A stretch of DNA of 11,989 nucleotides, taken from positions 1 to 11,989 of the forward strand of contig NSHZ01000046.1 of the NCBI GenBank assembly GCA_002737595.1, in the 5' to 3' direction. The translations under genes and the position numbers were made by a program. Positions 1 to 7,024 of this stretch are shown piece after piece (positions within the stretch are counted from its first letter, which is position 1; each line of letters opens with the position of its first letter). This stretch comes from Actinomycetota bacterium (GTDB taxonomy: Bacteria > Actinomycetota > Actinomycetes > Nanopelagicales > Nanopelagicaceae). The notes beneath the pieces were generated by a model. The model searched no databases. It was given only the letters and a program-made list of their open reading frames with translations, and had not been told where the DNA came from.

Positions 1-1368
1 CTTGCCAGTGGTACCGGCCCAAATGGAGACGACTTGGCGCTCCACCGAAAAGGGTGAGTACTGACCTTGCTTGAGAAGTTCCACCATGCGAGCACCGCGC
101 TCTAGCTGAGCCTTTGACGCAGCATCGAGGTCAGAACCGAATGCAGCGAATGCTTCGAGTTCACGGAACTGGGCAAGGTCAAGACGCAGACGTCCGGCGA
201 TCTTCTTCATGGCCTTGATCTGAGCCGAACCACCCACGCGAGATACCGAGATACCTACGTTGATAGCGGGACGCACACCCGAGTTAAAGAGATCAGTTTC
301 CAAGAAGCACTGTCCATCGGTAATCGAAATAACGTTGGTAGGAATGAACGCCGACACGTCATTGCCCTTCGTTTCGATAATTGGAAGACCAGTCATAGAA
401 CCAGCACCGAGCTCATCTGAGAGCTTTGCGCAACGTTCGAGAAGACGTGAGTGTAAGTAGAAGACGTCGCCGGGGTAAGCCTCGCGACCTGGTGGACGAC
501 GGAGCAAGAGCGAGACCGCACGGTAGGCCTCTGCTTGCTTTGAAAGATCATCGAAAATGATGAGAACGGATTCGCCCTTGTACATCCAGTGCTGACCAAT
601 AGCAGAACCGGTGTAAGGCGCGAGGTACTTGAAACCTGCAGGATCGGAGGCAGGAGCCGCCACGATGGTGGTGTAATCCATAGCGCCGGCTTCTTCGAGT
701 GCGCCGCGAACAGCTGCAATCGTGGAACCCTTCTGACCAATGGCCACATAGATGCACTTCACTTGCTTCTTAGGATCTCCGGTCAACCAGTTTTCGCGTT
801 GGTTGATGATGGTGTCGATCGCCACCGCAGTCTTACCAGTCTGGCGATCGCCAATGATGAGCTGGCGTTGTCCACGGCCAATGGCGGTCATGGCATCGAT
901 GGCCTTTATGCCGGTTTGCATCGGCTCTTTCACTGGTTGGCGTTGTACTACTGAAGGTGCTTGAAGTTCGAGTGCGCGGCGTGACTCAGCAACGATCTCA
1001 CCTTTGCCATCGATGGCGCGACCGAGTGGATCAACAACGCGACCCAAGAAGCCATCACCGACTGGCACAGAGAGAACTTCACCGGTACGGCGCACGGCCA
1101 TACCTTCTACGATGCCAGAGAAGCCGCCGAGGATTACGACACCGATCTCACGGACGTCAAGGTTGAGAGCGATACCAAGGGTGCCGTCCTCAAACTTAAG
1201 CAGCTCGTTCGTCATCGTCGAAGGTAGACCTTCAACGCGCGCGATACCGTCGCCTGCTTCGGTGACCGTGCCGATCTCGTCGCGAGCCGCAGTGCCGGGG
1301 TCGTATGACTGGACAAACTTCGCCAGTGCGTCACGAATGTCCTCGGGTCGGATCGTGAGTTCCGCCAT
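1..1368 (-). CDS. atpA: F1Fo ATP synthase subunit alpha (partial, C-terminus outside window)
   Basis: Non-catalytic nucleotide-binding subunit of the F1 head, which alternates with beta in the alpha3beta3 ring. The first 456 codons are present and the frame leaves the window open at base 1, so roughly the last 80-90 residues of a normal alpha subunit are missing. Visible landmarks are the N-terminus [11 protein letters not shown], the Walker A loop GDRQTGKT at residues 173-180, and the conserved arginine of SVSRVGG at residue 377, equivalent to E. coli alpha Arg376. Two ATG codons lie in tandem at 1371 and 1368. The second is preferred because AAGGAG (1380-1375) sits 6 nt before it and because MAELTIRP is the usual family start. 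It follows atpH after a 48-nt gap and belongs to the atpBEFHA operon; atpG, atpD and atpC would be expected beyond base 1. Identification is secure. Confidence 0.97.
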   Translation of the reverse strand, partial: MAELTIRPEDIRDALAKFVQSYDPGTAARDEIGTVTEAGDGIARVEGLPSTMTNELLKFEDGTLGIALNLDVREIGVVILGGFSGIVEGMAVRRTGEVLSVPVGDGFLGRVVDPLGRAIDGKGEIVAESRRALELQAPSVVQRQPVKEPMQTGIKAIDAMTAIGRGQRQLIIGDRQTGKTAVAIDTIINQRENWLTGDPKKQVKCIYVAIGQKGSTIAAVRGALEEAGAMDYTTIVAAPASDPAGFKYLAPYTGSAIGQHWMYKGESVLIIFDDLSKQAEAYRAVSLLLRRPPGREAYPGDVFYLHSRLLERCAKLSDELGAGSMTGLPIIETKGNDVSAFIPTNVISITDGQCFLETDLFNSGVRPAINVGISVSRVGGSAQIKAMKKIAGRLRLDLAQFRELEAFAAFGSDLDAASKAQLERGARMVELLKQGQYSPFSVERQVVSIWAGTTGK

Positions 1369-1416
1369 CATCTTCTCCTTCAATAGCCGCCCTCACGCTT
1401 TGTAAGGGCAAAGTAC

Positions 1417-2250
1417 TTAACCTGCGAGTCGTCGACTCGCTTCTGCCAAACGACTGACGGTAGTGCCGTCAATCAACTCATCAGCGAAGCGAATGGAGAG
1501 ACCACCCACCACACTCTTATCTACTTCAACGTTCACACGCATCGGACGTCCAAGTTCGGCGGTAAGGGCCGTACTCAGACGCTCTTGTTGTGCGGACGTC
1601 AATTCAATGGCGCTCTTCACATGCGCAATCATGCGGTTGCGTCGATCCGCTGCTGCCTGTGCAAACTCGCTCAAGCCACCTTCTATGTGACGACCACGTG
1701 GATGCATCACCAATTGAAGAATGAGCCGGAGCGAAGAGGGAACTACTTTGCCCGAAAGAAGTGAACGAACGAGCTCACCTTTTTGCTCGCTGGTGCCTAC
1801 GTTGCGCGCAGCAAATGCCGCACGCAACTCGGTGTTTGCGGCGACAACTCGACCAAATTGGAAGAGTTCTTCTTCGAGAGCATCGAGAGTGCCGTCAGCA
1901 TTTGCTGCAGCAGCCTCGGCTTCGACGGCCAACTGCTCAGCCGCATTTGAGAGATCACTTGAACGCGACCAACGAGTCTTCACCAATTCTTCGAGGAGCT
2001 TGGCCGCGCCGGCACCAATCTGCGCTCCGAAGAGAGATTGTGCGACACCTGCCTTGCCCTGAGCTTCTCGAGATGGATCAGTGAGCGCACGAAGAAGAGA
2101 CTTCGAGGAATCAAGGGTACGTGTAACGAGGAAGAGGTCAGCCGAAAGGGCAGACGCTTGCTCTCCATTCATGGAGGCCAGCGTGCTTTCCATCAGCGCA
2201 CGACTCATCGCCAAAGATTGGCGACTTGTTCCCTTCATTACGAGTGCCAT
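1417..2250 (-). CDS. atpH: F1Fo ATP synthase subunit delta, long actinobacterial form
   Basis: Delta subunit (OSCP equivalent), which ties the top of the F1 head to the peripheral b stalk. At 277 residues it is about 100 longer than E. coli delta, which matches the long delta typical of Streptomyces and relatives. Family-like segments are LTDPSREAQGK, the central EELFQFGRVVAANTELRAA (about residues 129-147), the MHPRGRHIEGGL stretch and the C-terminal VVGGLSIRFADELIDGT ending in RRLAG. It starts 2 nt after the atpF stop, so translation is probably coupled. The start is ambiguous: ATG 2250 has GGAGGG about 12 nt upstream, a long spacing, whereas ATG 2238 (residue 5) gives MKGTSRQSLA, closer to the family N-terminus but with no clear ribosome site of its own. 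A weak CTTTG/CAAAG hairpin (1398-1413) lies between this gene and atpA. Confidence 0.95.
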   Translation of the reverse strand: MALVMKGTSRQSLAMSRALMESTLASMNGEQASALSADLFLVTRTLDSSKSLLRALTDPSREAQGKAGVAQSLFGAQIGAGAAKLLEELVKTRWSRSSDLSNAAEQLAVEAEAAAANADGTLDALEEELFQFGRVVAANTELRAAFAARNVGTSEQKGELVRSLLSGKVVPSSLRLILQLVMHPRGRHIEGGLSEFAQAAADRRNRMIAHVKSAIELTSAQQERLSTALTAELGRPMRVNVEVDKSVVGGLSIRFADELIDGTTVSRLAEASRRLAG

Positions 2251-2252
2251 GA

Positions 2253-2789
2253 TTACTTAGAGCCCTCCAAGTCGGCCAAGAAACGATCAACCACGCGAGA
2301 TTGGCGAACTTGATCATCAAGGGCCTCACCCACAATCTTGGATGCGAGGTTAGTAGCAATAGTGCCGACCTCTTGCATCAAAGAAGTGACTGCTTGTTGA
2401 CGCTCGGCCTCGATTGAGGCGCGCGCAGCAGCAGTGATTCGGTTCGCTTCTTCTTGCGCCTTGGTGCGCATCTCTTCAATGATCGCAGCTCCCTGTGCGC
2501 GTGCTTCCTCGCGAAGCTTTTGGGCTTCACCGCGTGCATCGGAGAGTTGATCTTGATAAGACTTGAGTGCAGCTGCCGCCTCTTGCTGGGCTTGCTCAGC
2601 GCGTTCCATACCACCTTGAATGGCATCGGTGCGATCCGCGAACGCTTTCTCGAAGCGCGGTACTACCTTGCTTTTCATCACTATGAAGAGCAAGGAGAAC
2701 GCGATTAAACCAACGATGACTTCAGTCAACGTAGGAATGATCGGTAGACCGGCCTCCTCAGAAGCTAGCAACAAAATCTGCGTACTCAT
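2253..2789 (-). CDS. atpF: F1Fo ATP synthase subunit b
   Basis: Peripheral stalk subunit: a single N-terminal membrane helix followed by a long coiled coil that reaches up to delta. The 178-residue protein shows a hydrophobic helix at about residues 22-40 (TEVIVGLIAFSLLFIVMKS), then a highly charged, Ala/Glu/Gln/Arg-rich helical region from about 45 to 150 with no proline, as expected of a b-subunit dimer, and a short C-terminal part ending DLEGSK. ATG 2789 is chosen as the start because CGAGG lies 6 nt upstream. A TTG at 2795 would extend the frame by two codons but abuts that ribosome site directly. The gene lies 52 nt after atpE and 2 nt before atpH. There is one b gene only, with no b' and no b-delta fusion of the mycobacterial kind. 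Confidence 0.95.
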   Translation of the reverse strand: MSTQILLLASEEAGLPIIPTLTEVIVGLIAFSLLFIVMKSKVVPRFEKAFADRTDAIQGGMERAEQAQQEAAAALKSYQDQLSDARGEAQKLREEARAQGAAIIEEMRTKAQEEANRITAAARASIEAERQQAVTSLMQEVGTIATNLASKIVGEALDDQVRQSRVVDRFLADLEGSK

Positions 2790-2841
2790 CTGCAACCTCG
2801 TTCTCTAAGTCGTAGTCTCTGAAAATCTCTGCGATTGATCT

Positions 2842-3048
2842 TTACTTGAGGACGAATGCGAGTACGAGGCCCAAGAGCGCGAGCGCTTCGGCAAGTGCGA
2901 AACCGAGGAACGCGAGCGGTTGGAGAATACCGCGTGCCTCAGGCTGGCGGGCGACGCCATTGATGTAAGCAGCGAAGACGAGACCAGTTGCAATACCGGG
3001 TCCAATCGTCGAAAGGCCGAAGCCTACGATAGCCATTGTGCCTGTCAT
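2842..3048 (-). CDS. atpE: F1Fo ATP synthase subunit c (proteolipid)
   Basis: Membrane-rotor subunit: multiple copies form the c-ring that carries ions past subunit a. The 68-residue hairpin has a Gly-rich first helix ([14 protein letters not shown], residues 9-22), the polar loop A-R-Q-P-E (R34 Q35 P36) that contacts gamma/epsilon, and a second helix with the ion-carrying carboxylate Glu54 in [17 protein letters not shown]. The residue after the carboxylate is Ala rather than Ser or Thr, and the Gln/Ser ligands of sodium-type c-rings are not evident, so proton coupling is inferred. ATG 3048 has AAAGGGA 8 nt upstream. A second in-frame ATG at residue 5 is a possible alternative start. The gene is preceded by a 9-bp RNA hairpin in the 53-nt atpB-atpE gap. 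Confidence 0.96.
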   Translation of the reverse strand: MTGTMAIVGFGLSTIGPGIATGLVFAAYINGVARQPEARGILQPLAFLGFALAEALALLGLVLAFVLK

Positions 3049-3068
3049 GTCATTTCCCTTTCAGGTAA

Positions 3069-3092
3069 TTGATCAGAAGGGCATCTGATCAA
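3069..3092 (-). promoter_or_regulatory. Perfect stem-loop in the atpB-atpE spacer
   Basis: The minus strand reads TTGATCAGA, a 6-nt loop TGCCCT, then TCTGATCAA: a perfect 9-bp stem. It ends about 20 nt before the atpE start and 10 nt after the atpB stop. No U-run follows, so it does not look like an intrinsic terminator. Subunit c is needed in about tenfold excess over subunit a, and in E. coli the sequence before atpE raises its translation. A role here in translation or transcript stability is inferred from position alone. Confidence 0.6.
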
Positions 3093-3101
3093 ATCTAGTT
3101 G

Positions 3102-3884
3102 TTAGTGCTCGTCGGCAATTGCTCCGGCGATGTACAGCGCAGTCAGCAGGGTGAAGATATATGCCTGCAAACATTCTATAAAGAATTCGAAGAAGGTCAG
3201 ACCGATTCCGAATCCGAAAGAGAGTGGGCTCATAATTTTGAGCACCATGCTGTTGTGCAGCATGTAATCGCCACCCATGATGAAGACGAGCAACAAAAGG
3301 TGCCCGGCGAACATGTTGGCAAAAAGACGAATGGCGAGCGTGAACGGGCGAATAATGAAGTAAGTGGCAATCTCAAGCGGAGTGAGGATCACGTAGATCC
3401 ACTTTGGCACGCCTGGCACAAATGCAATGTCCTTGAGGTACTTACCAAGGCCATGCTTGCGAATACCTACGTAGTGGTAGATCCCGTAGGTGAAGATCAT
3501 GAGCGCTACCGGGAATCCAAAGCGTGACATCGTAGGAAATTGCATGAACGGCACAATTCCGAAGATGTTATTCACAATAATGAAGGTGAAGAGCGAGAAG
3601 AGAAAAGGTACAAATTTCATAAATTCGCGACCGATGATGTCTTCGCCAAGGTCTTTCTTTACGAATGAATAGACGCTCTCACCAAAGAACTGTGTGCGAG
3701 ATGGAACAACTGCGGCTTTTCTCGAAGAGATAAGAAAGAAGACAGCAACCAGAATGGCCGCCAAAATTGCTTGAAAAACTGGCTTTGTAAAAAGGATGTT
3801 GTTGCCAAAAAGTGGTTTGAATACGAAGTCATGGCTTCCGGGAGAAACGAATCCTCCAGAGGCGAGCAATGTCGACGCGTTCAA
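3102..3884 (-). CDS. atpB: F1Fo ATP synthase subunit a, probable TTG start
   Basis: Stator membrane subunit that forms the two proton half-channels against the c-ring. From the proposed start it is 260 residues with five or six hydrophobic helices. The essential arginine is Arg186 in AIRLFANMFAGH, and the C-terminal helix has ECLQAYIFTLL with Gln240 equivalent to E. coli Gln252. The open frame continues upstream to a GTG at 3986, but that codon lies directly against its GGAG and would add a 34-residue Pro/Ser-rich tail not expected in this family. TTG 3884 has GAGGAG (3898-3893) 8 nt upstream and gives MNASTLLASGGFVSPGSHDF, a plausible subunit a N-terminus. It is the first core subunit gene of the operon, 132 nt after the small AtpZ-like gene, with a possible promoter in that gap. 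Confidence 0.93.
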   Translation of the reverse strand: MNASTLLASGGFVSPGSHDFVFKPLFGNNILFTKPVFQAILAAILVAVFFLISSRKAAVVPSRTQFFGESVYSFVKKDLGEDIIGREFMKFVPFLFSLFTFIIVNNIFGIVPFMQFPTMSRFGFPVALMIFTYGIYHYVGIRKHGLGKYLKDIAFVPGVPKWIYVILTPLEIATYFIIRPFTLAIRLFANMFAGHLLLLVFIMGGDYMLHNSMVLKIMSPLSFGFGIGLTFFEFFIECLQAYIFTLLTALYIAGAIADEH

Positions 3885-3919
3885 CGCTTGGCTCCTCGGA
3901 TGGGTTGGCGAACGCCCTA

Positions 3920-3949
3920 AACATAGAGGGAGAAGGGGTAGAGAGGCAA
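3920..3949 (-). promoter_or_regulatory. Possible promoter upstream of atpB
   Basis: On the minus strand TTGCCT (3949-3944) and TATGTT (3925-3920) are separated by 18 nt and resemble -35 and -10 boxes with four of six matches each. The -10 ends about 35 nt before the proposed TTG start of atpB. Such a promoter would let the core ATP synthase genes be transcribed separately from the wecA-type and AtpZ-like genes. The match is only moderate and the call rests on position as much as sequence. Confidence 0.3.
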
Positions 3950-3981
3950 AACCTTCAGCCGAGCCCTGTCGTGTGCTCTGT

Positions 3982-3997
3982 ATCACCTCCGAAGAGG
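3982..3997 (-). promoter_or_regulatory. Orphan Shine-Dalgarno sequence partly in a UUCG hairpin
   Basis: The minus strand contains GGAGGTGAT (3990-3982), a nine-base perfect complement to the conserved 16S rRNA 3' end (ATCACCTCC). Its GGAGG-side overlaps a small hairpin CCTC-TTCG-GAGG (3997-3986), whose loop is the extra-stable C(UUCG)G type. No ATG, GTG or TTG lies at a usable distance downstream (the GTG inside the motif is too close), and the atpB start is about 100 nt away. Its role, if any, is unknown. Confidence 0.35.
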
Positions 3998-4016
3998 GCC
4001 GTTAGCGTTGCTCGAG

Positions 4017-4205
4017 CTACTGCCGAATGAAGCGAAGGTAAATAAGGTACATAGCGCTCACAAGCCCCACCAGAAATCCGATAACAACCAGAAAGTGGAG
4101 CCCAAGAAGATGGTCCAGGAACATCCCGACGCCACCCCACAGCAGAAGGCCGGCGAGCAAATAGGCGATGATGGTAAACATCGCCCCCTCGTCCTTAGAT
4201 GACAT
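4017..4205 (-). CDS. AtpZ/AtpI-family small membrane protein
   Basis: A 62-residue protein with two membrane helices (about residues 10-30 and 37-58) and charged ends (MSSKDEG at the N-terminus, RFIRQ at the C-terminus). The pattern [17 protein letters not shown] followed by a Gly-rich second helix ([12 protein letters not shown]) fits the AtpZ/F0F1-ATPase subunit family, in which an FLD-type motif closes helix 1 (Asp31 here). These small proteins sit at the head of atp operons and have been linked in Bacillus to Mg2+ uptake and in other bacteria to c-ring assembly; their role here is inferred. ATG 4205 follows GGGGAG by 3 nt, inside the end of the preceding gene. A TTG at 4232 would lengthen the frame but lacks a suitable ribosome site. 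The start overlaps the stop of the WecA-AtpI gene by 11 nt, indicating coupled translation. Confidence 0.8.
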   Translation of the reverse strand: MSSKDEGAMFTIIAYLLAGLLLWGGVGMFLDHLLGLHFLVVIGFLVGLVSAMYLIYLRFIRQ

Positions 4206-5745
4206 GGGCTCCCCCACCTTCCGATTGGGCAATCGGTGAATTCTCTTCCTCCACGACCAAGGTCGGAATGCGCATGCGAAGGAATGCCGTTACCTCCCCA
4301 ACCAGCCAGAGGAGCACTGCTGTGATGGCGGTCACTCCAAAGTAGGCGTGATCAATACCATCCAGTGAGCGCATTGAAAGCAAGAGGGCTCCAAGCAGGA
4401 TGAGTTTGGCGAAGTAGGAGGCCATGGCCCACGCCATCGTGCCGGAGGGCGAACTCTTTCGAGTGAGCCGGCCTAGAAGTAGCGAGACTCCAAAAAAGAG
4501 TGCCACGATTCCCCCGGCGAGCAGAGCTGCCTTGACTTGGTCGCTCCGCTGGAGCACTTCGGCGTAGAGCACCGCCAGGACAACAGCGCCCCCGGAGAGG
4601 GAACCAGCCCAACGCAGCGTCGCACCCTCAAAGTTATTTCTCTTCATCCGACGTTTCTCGTCATGTTCTTTGGCCGGCAAGGAGCGCGTAAAGACCGCAG
4701 CTAGCACCAACGCCACCACCATGATGAACAACGCCGATCTCATCGGGATGAAAGCAATAGCACTCACTGGAAAAGCGATAGCGGCCGTCCATACGTAGAG
4801 CACCGACGTTGCTCCTCGAGGTGAGTGACCAATACGCAACAGACGATGATGAAGATGGTGTTTATCTGGCGTAAATGGCGATTTGCCGGCAGCGGTGCGT
4901 CGAATGACAGCCCACCCAAGATCCAAGAGCGGAATAGCAAGAATGGCTAACGGCAAGACGAGTGGCAAGAGTGCAGGCGCCAGATTCTCAGCTGAAAGAG
5001 CGTTCGCATCGAGTTGGCCAGTGATACTTATGGTGCATGCCGCCAATAAGTAGCCGAGCAACATGGACCCGGAATCACCCATAAAGATCTTGGCAGGGTA
5101 AACGTTATGCGGCAGGAATCCTAAGCAGATTCCCACCAACAGGGCAGTGAAAAGTGTGGCTGTGCCCGCTCGGCTAAATCCGTTAATCACAGCTAAGAGA
5201 TACGAGAACGAGAAGAAGGCAATTCCACCTATAGCAACAATCCCGGCAGCCAAACCATCGAGTCCGTCAACAAAGTTCACCGCATTGATTGCCACCAAAA
5301 CAACGAGAACGGTGGCAACAACGCCAAGGGTAGGCGGCAGGGCAATGACACCATTGATGGGTAGCCATAAGAGTTGCACTCCTTGAATGGCCATAACACC
5401 AGCAGCGAGAGCCTGCCCCGCCAACTTGGTGAGGGCATCAAGCTCCCAAAGATCATCAGCAGCCCCAAGGAGCGCTATAACTAATGCGCCACTAGCAATG
5501 GCGATTGGGTCGCGTGAATTTTCAAAAGCTTTATGAAGTAATGGCAAGTGATATGCCACCACTAATCCCACTGAGAGCCCGACCAACATAGCTAGCCCGC
5601 CCCAACGCGGAGTAGGGACTAAATGCACGTCGCGGGCCCTGATCGGCGCCATTGCTCCGAGACGAATTGCTAGCGATTTAAAAAATGGCGTCGCTAAATA
5701 TGTCACCGCCGAAGCGATGAGGGCAGCAAAGAGGTACTCGCGCAC
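4195..5745 (-). CDS. wecA: WecA/MraY-family sugar-phosphate transferase fused to a C-terminal AtpI-like domain
   Basis: Residues 1 to about 355 form a polytopic polyprenyl-phosphate N-acetylhexosamine-1-phosphate transferase, which starts cell-wall glycopolymer synthesis on undecaprenyl- or decaprenyl-phosphate at the inner membrane face. Motifs seen: IRARDVH..PTPRWGG (35-50), the Mg-binding DD pair at 97-98, [12 protein letters not shown] (157-168), FMGDSG (221-226) and the HHLHH cluster (296-300) that marks WecA-type enzymes. Residues about 367-516 are extra: a basic linker (EKRRMKRNN), then four hydrophobic helices (about 382-398, 406-425, 438-456, 467-488) ending [11 protein letters not shown]. 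This resembles the separate actinobacterial AtpI protein normally encoded here. Start GTG 5745 directly abuts the glyA stop (TAAGTG) and gives [15 protein letters not shown], the usual start of actinobacterial homologues. Met367 (ATG 4647) could serve as an internal start for a free 150-residue AtpI, but has only a weak ribosome site. The transferase call is firm; the AtpI assignment rests on topology, position and remembered similarity. Confidence 0.88.
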   Translation of the reverse strand: MREYLFAALIASAVTYLATPFFKSLAIRLGAMAPIRARDVHLVPTPRWGGLAMLVGLSVGLVVAYHLPLLHKAFENSRDPIAIASGALVIALLGAADDLWELDALTKLAGQALAAGVMAIQGVQLLWLPINGVIALPPTLGVVATVLVVLVAINAVNFVDGLDGLAAGIVAIGGIAFFSFSYLLAVINGFSRAGTATLFTALLVGICLGFLPHNVYPAKIFMGDSGSMLLGYLLAACTISITGQLDANALSAENLAPALLPLVLPLAILAIPLLDLGWAVIRRTAAGKSPFTPDKHHLHHRLLRIGHSPRGATSVLYVWTAAIAFPVSAIAFIPMRSALFIMVVALVLAAVFTRSLPAKEHDEKRRMKRNNFEGATLRWAGSLSGGAVVLAVLYAEVLQRSDQVKAALLAGGIVALFFGVSLLLGRLTRKSSPSGTMAWAMASYFAKLILLGALLLSMRSLDGIDHAYFGVTAITAVLLWLVGEVTAFLRMRIPTLVVEEENSPIAQSEGGGAHVI

Positions 5746-7002
5746 TTATCGAGGATACGCCGGAAATGCGTGAGTTAACTCGGTTACCTGCGCACGAATT
5801 TCCGCAGGGTCGCCTTTACCGCGTACTGCCCGCGAAATGAACTCTGCAATTTTGGCCATTTCTGGAATGCCCATTCCCTGCGTGGTCGCGGCCGGCGTGC
5901 CCACTCGAATTCCGGAGGTGACCGAAGGCGCCTCGGGGTCGAATGGAATGGAATTCTTGTTCAAGGTAATTCCAGCGGCATCGCACCGCTTTTCGGCGTC
6001 TGCGCCGTTTACACCGAGCGCCTGCAAATCGATCAAAGCAAGATGGGTGTCCGTGCCTCCCGAAACGGAGCGCATTCCATGCTCAGCCAGACTTGAGGAG
6101 AGCGCCTGCGCATTTGCAATGACGCTCTTTGCATAACTCTGATAGGCAGGCGTAGACGCTTCTTTCAGCGCAATGGCCTTGGCCGCCACCGCGTGCATAA
6201 GTGGACCACCTTGCATACCTGGGAAAATAGCCTTATCAATGGCGGCCGCATGAGCCGACTTGGAAAGAATCATTCCTCCGCGAGGACCGCGCAACACCTT
6301 ATGGGTAGTAAAAGATACGACGTCGGCATACGGAACGGGTGAAGGAATGGCTTTTCCGGCTACTAATCCGATGAAGTGGGCAGCATCGACCCACATAATG
6401 GCACCTGACTCGTCACAAATCTCACGGACTTTTTCGAAATCAACAAGACGTGGATATGCAGTTGCGCCAGAGCAAATCATTTTCGGGCGATGCTTCATTG
6501 CTAAGTCACGAAGCTCGTCGTAATCAATGAGTTCAGTATCTTGGCGGACGCCGTAAGAGACGATATCGAACCACTTACCTGAGAAATTTACTTTGGACCC
6601 ATGAGTGAGATGTCCACCATGCTGCAACGACATTGCAAGAACGGTATCTCCTGGCTTCGTGAAAGCGGCATACACTGCAATATTTGCACTTGCACCAGAG
6701 TGCGGTTGCAAATTTGCGTGCTCAGCGCCGAAAAGGGCTTTTGCACGTTCAATGCCAAGTATCTCGGCGCGATCGACATCAGCGCATCCACCGTAATAAC
6801 GCTTTCCTGGATATCCCTCTGCATACTTATTTGAAAGCGTTGAACCAAGTGCTGCAAGAACTTCAGGCGAAGTAAAGTTCTCGCTAGCGATAAGTTGTAG
6901 TCCGTCACGCTGCCGCTCTAATTCATCAAGGATGATGGTGGCAATCTCTGGATCCTGAGATTTCAACGCATCGAAATCGGGACCCCAGAACTCTGAACTC
7001 AT
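5746..7002 (-). CDS. glyA: Serine hydroxymethyltransferase
   Basis: PLP enzyme that converts serine and tetrahydrofolate to glycine and 5,10-methylene-THF, the main source of one-carbon units. At 418 residues it has normal length. Seen in the sequence: LIASENFTSPEVL (38-50), the KYAEGYPGKRYYGG segment (59-72), the PLP-contacting Asp206 and His209 in WVDAAHFIGLVAG, the Schiff-base lysine Lys235 in SFTTHKVLRGPRGG, and the carboxylate-binding arginine Arg366 in SGIRVGTPA. The ATG at 7002 is preceded by AAAGGAAG (7014-7007), a good ribosome site. It lies 22 nt after the Sua5-family gene and shares TAAGTG with the next gene, so it is probably in the same operon. Streptomyces also has glyA between sua5 and wecA. 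No odd features. Confidence 0.97.
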   Translation of the reverse strand: MSSEFWGPDFDALKSQDPEIATIILDELERQRDGLQLIASENFTSPEVLAALGSTLSNKYAEGYPGKRYYGGCADVDRAEILGIERAKALFGAEHANLQPHSGASANIAVYAAFTKPGDTVLAMSLQHGGHLTHGSKVNFSGKWFDIVSYGVRQDTELIDYDELRDLAMKHRPKMICSGATAYPRLVDFEKVREICDESGAIMWVDAAHFIGLVAGKAIPSPVPYADVVSFTTHKVLRGPRGGMILSKSAHAAAIDKAIFPGMQGGPLMHAVAAKAIALKEASTPAYQSYAKSVIANAQALSSSLAEHGMRSVSGGTDTHLALIDLQALGVNGADAEKRCDAAGITLNKNSIPFDPEAPSVTSGIRVGTPAATTQGMGIPEMAKIAEFISRAVRGKGDPAEIRAQVTELTHAFPAYPR

Positions 7003-7024
7003 ATCGCTTCCTTTCGTCGTGTGC

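Noticed and set aside
2790..2795. TTG start for atpF at 2795
   Set aside because: It touches the ribosome-binding site; ATG 2789 has the correct spacing.
260..4005. Many plus-strand open frames of 60-142 codons opposite the atp genes, for example 3099-3527
   Set aside because: All lie antisense to conserved genes with clear motifs, have no recognisable domains and no convincing ribosome sites. They are shadows of the coding strand.
4206..4232. TTG start for the AtpZ-like gene at 4232
   Set aside because: No ribosome site at useful distance, and the extra residues are polar and not typical; ATG 4205 follows GGGGAG.
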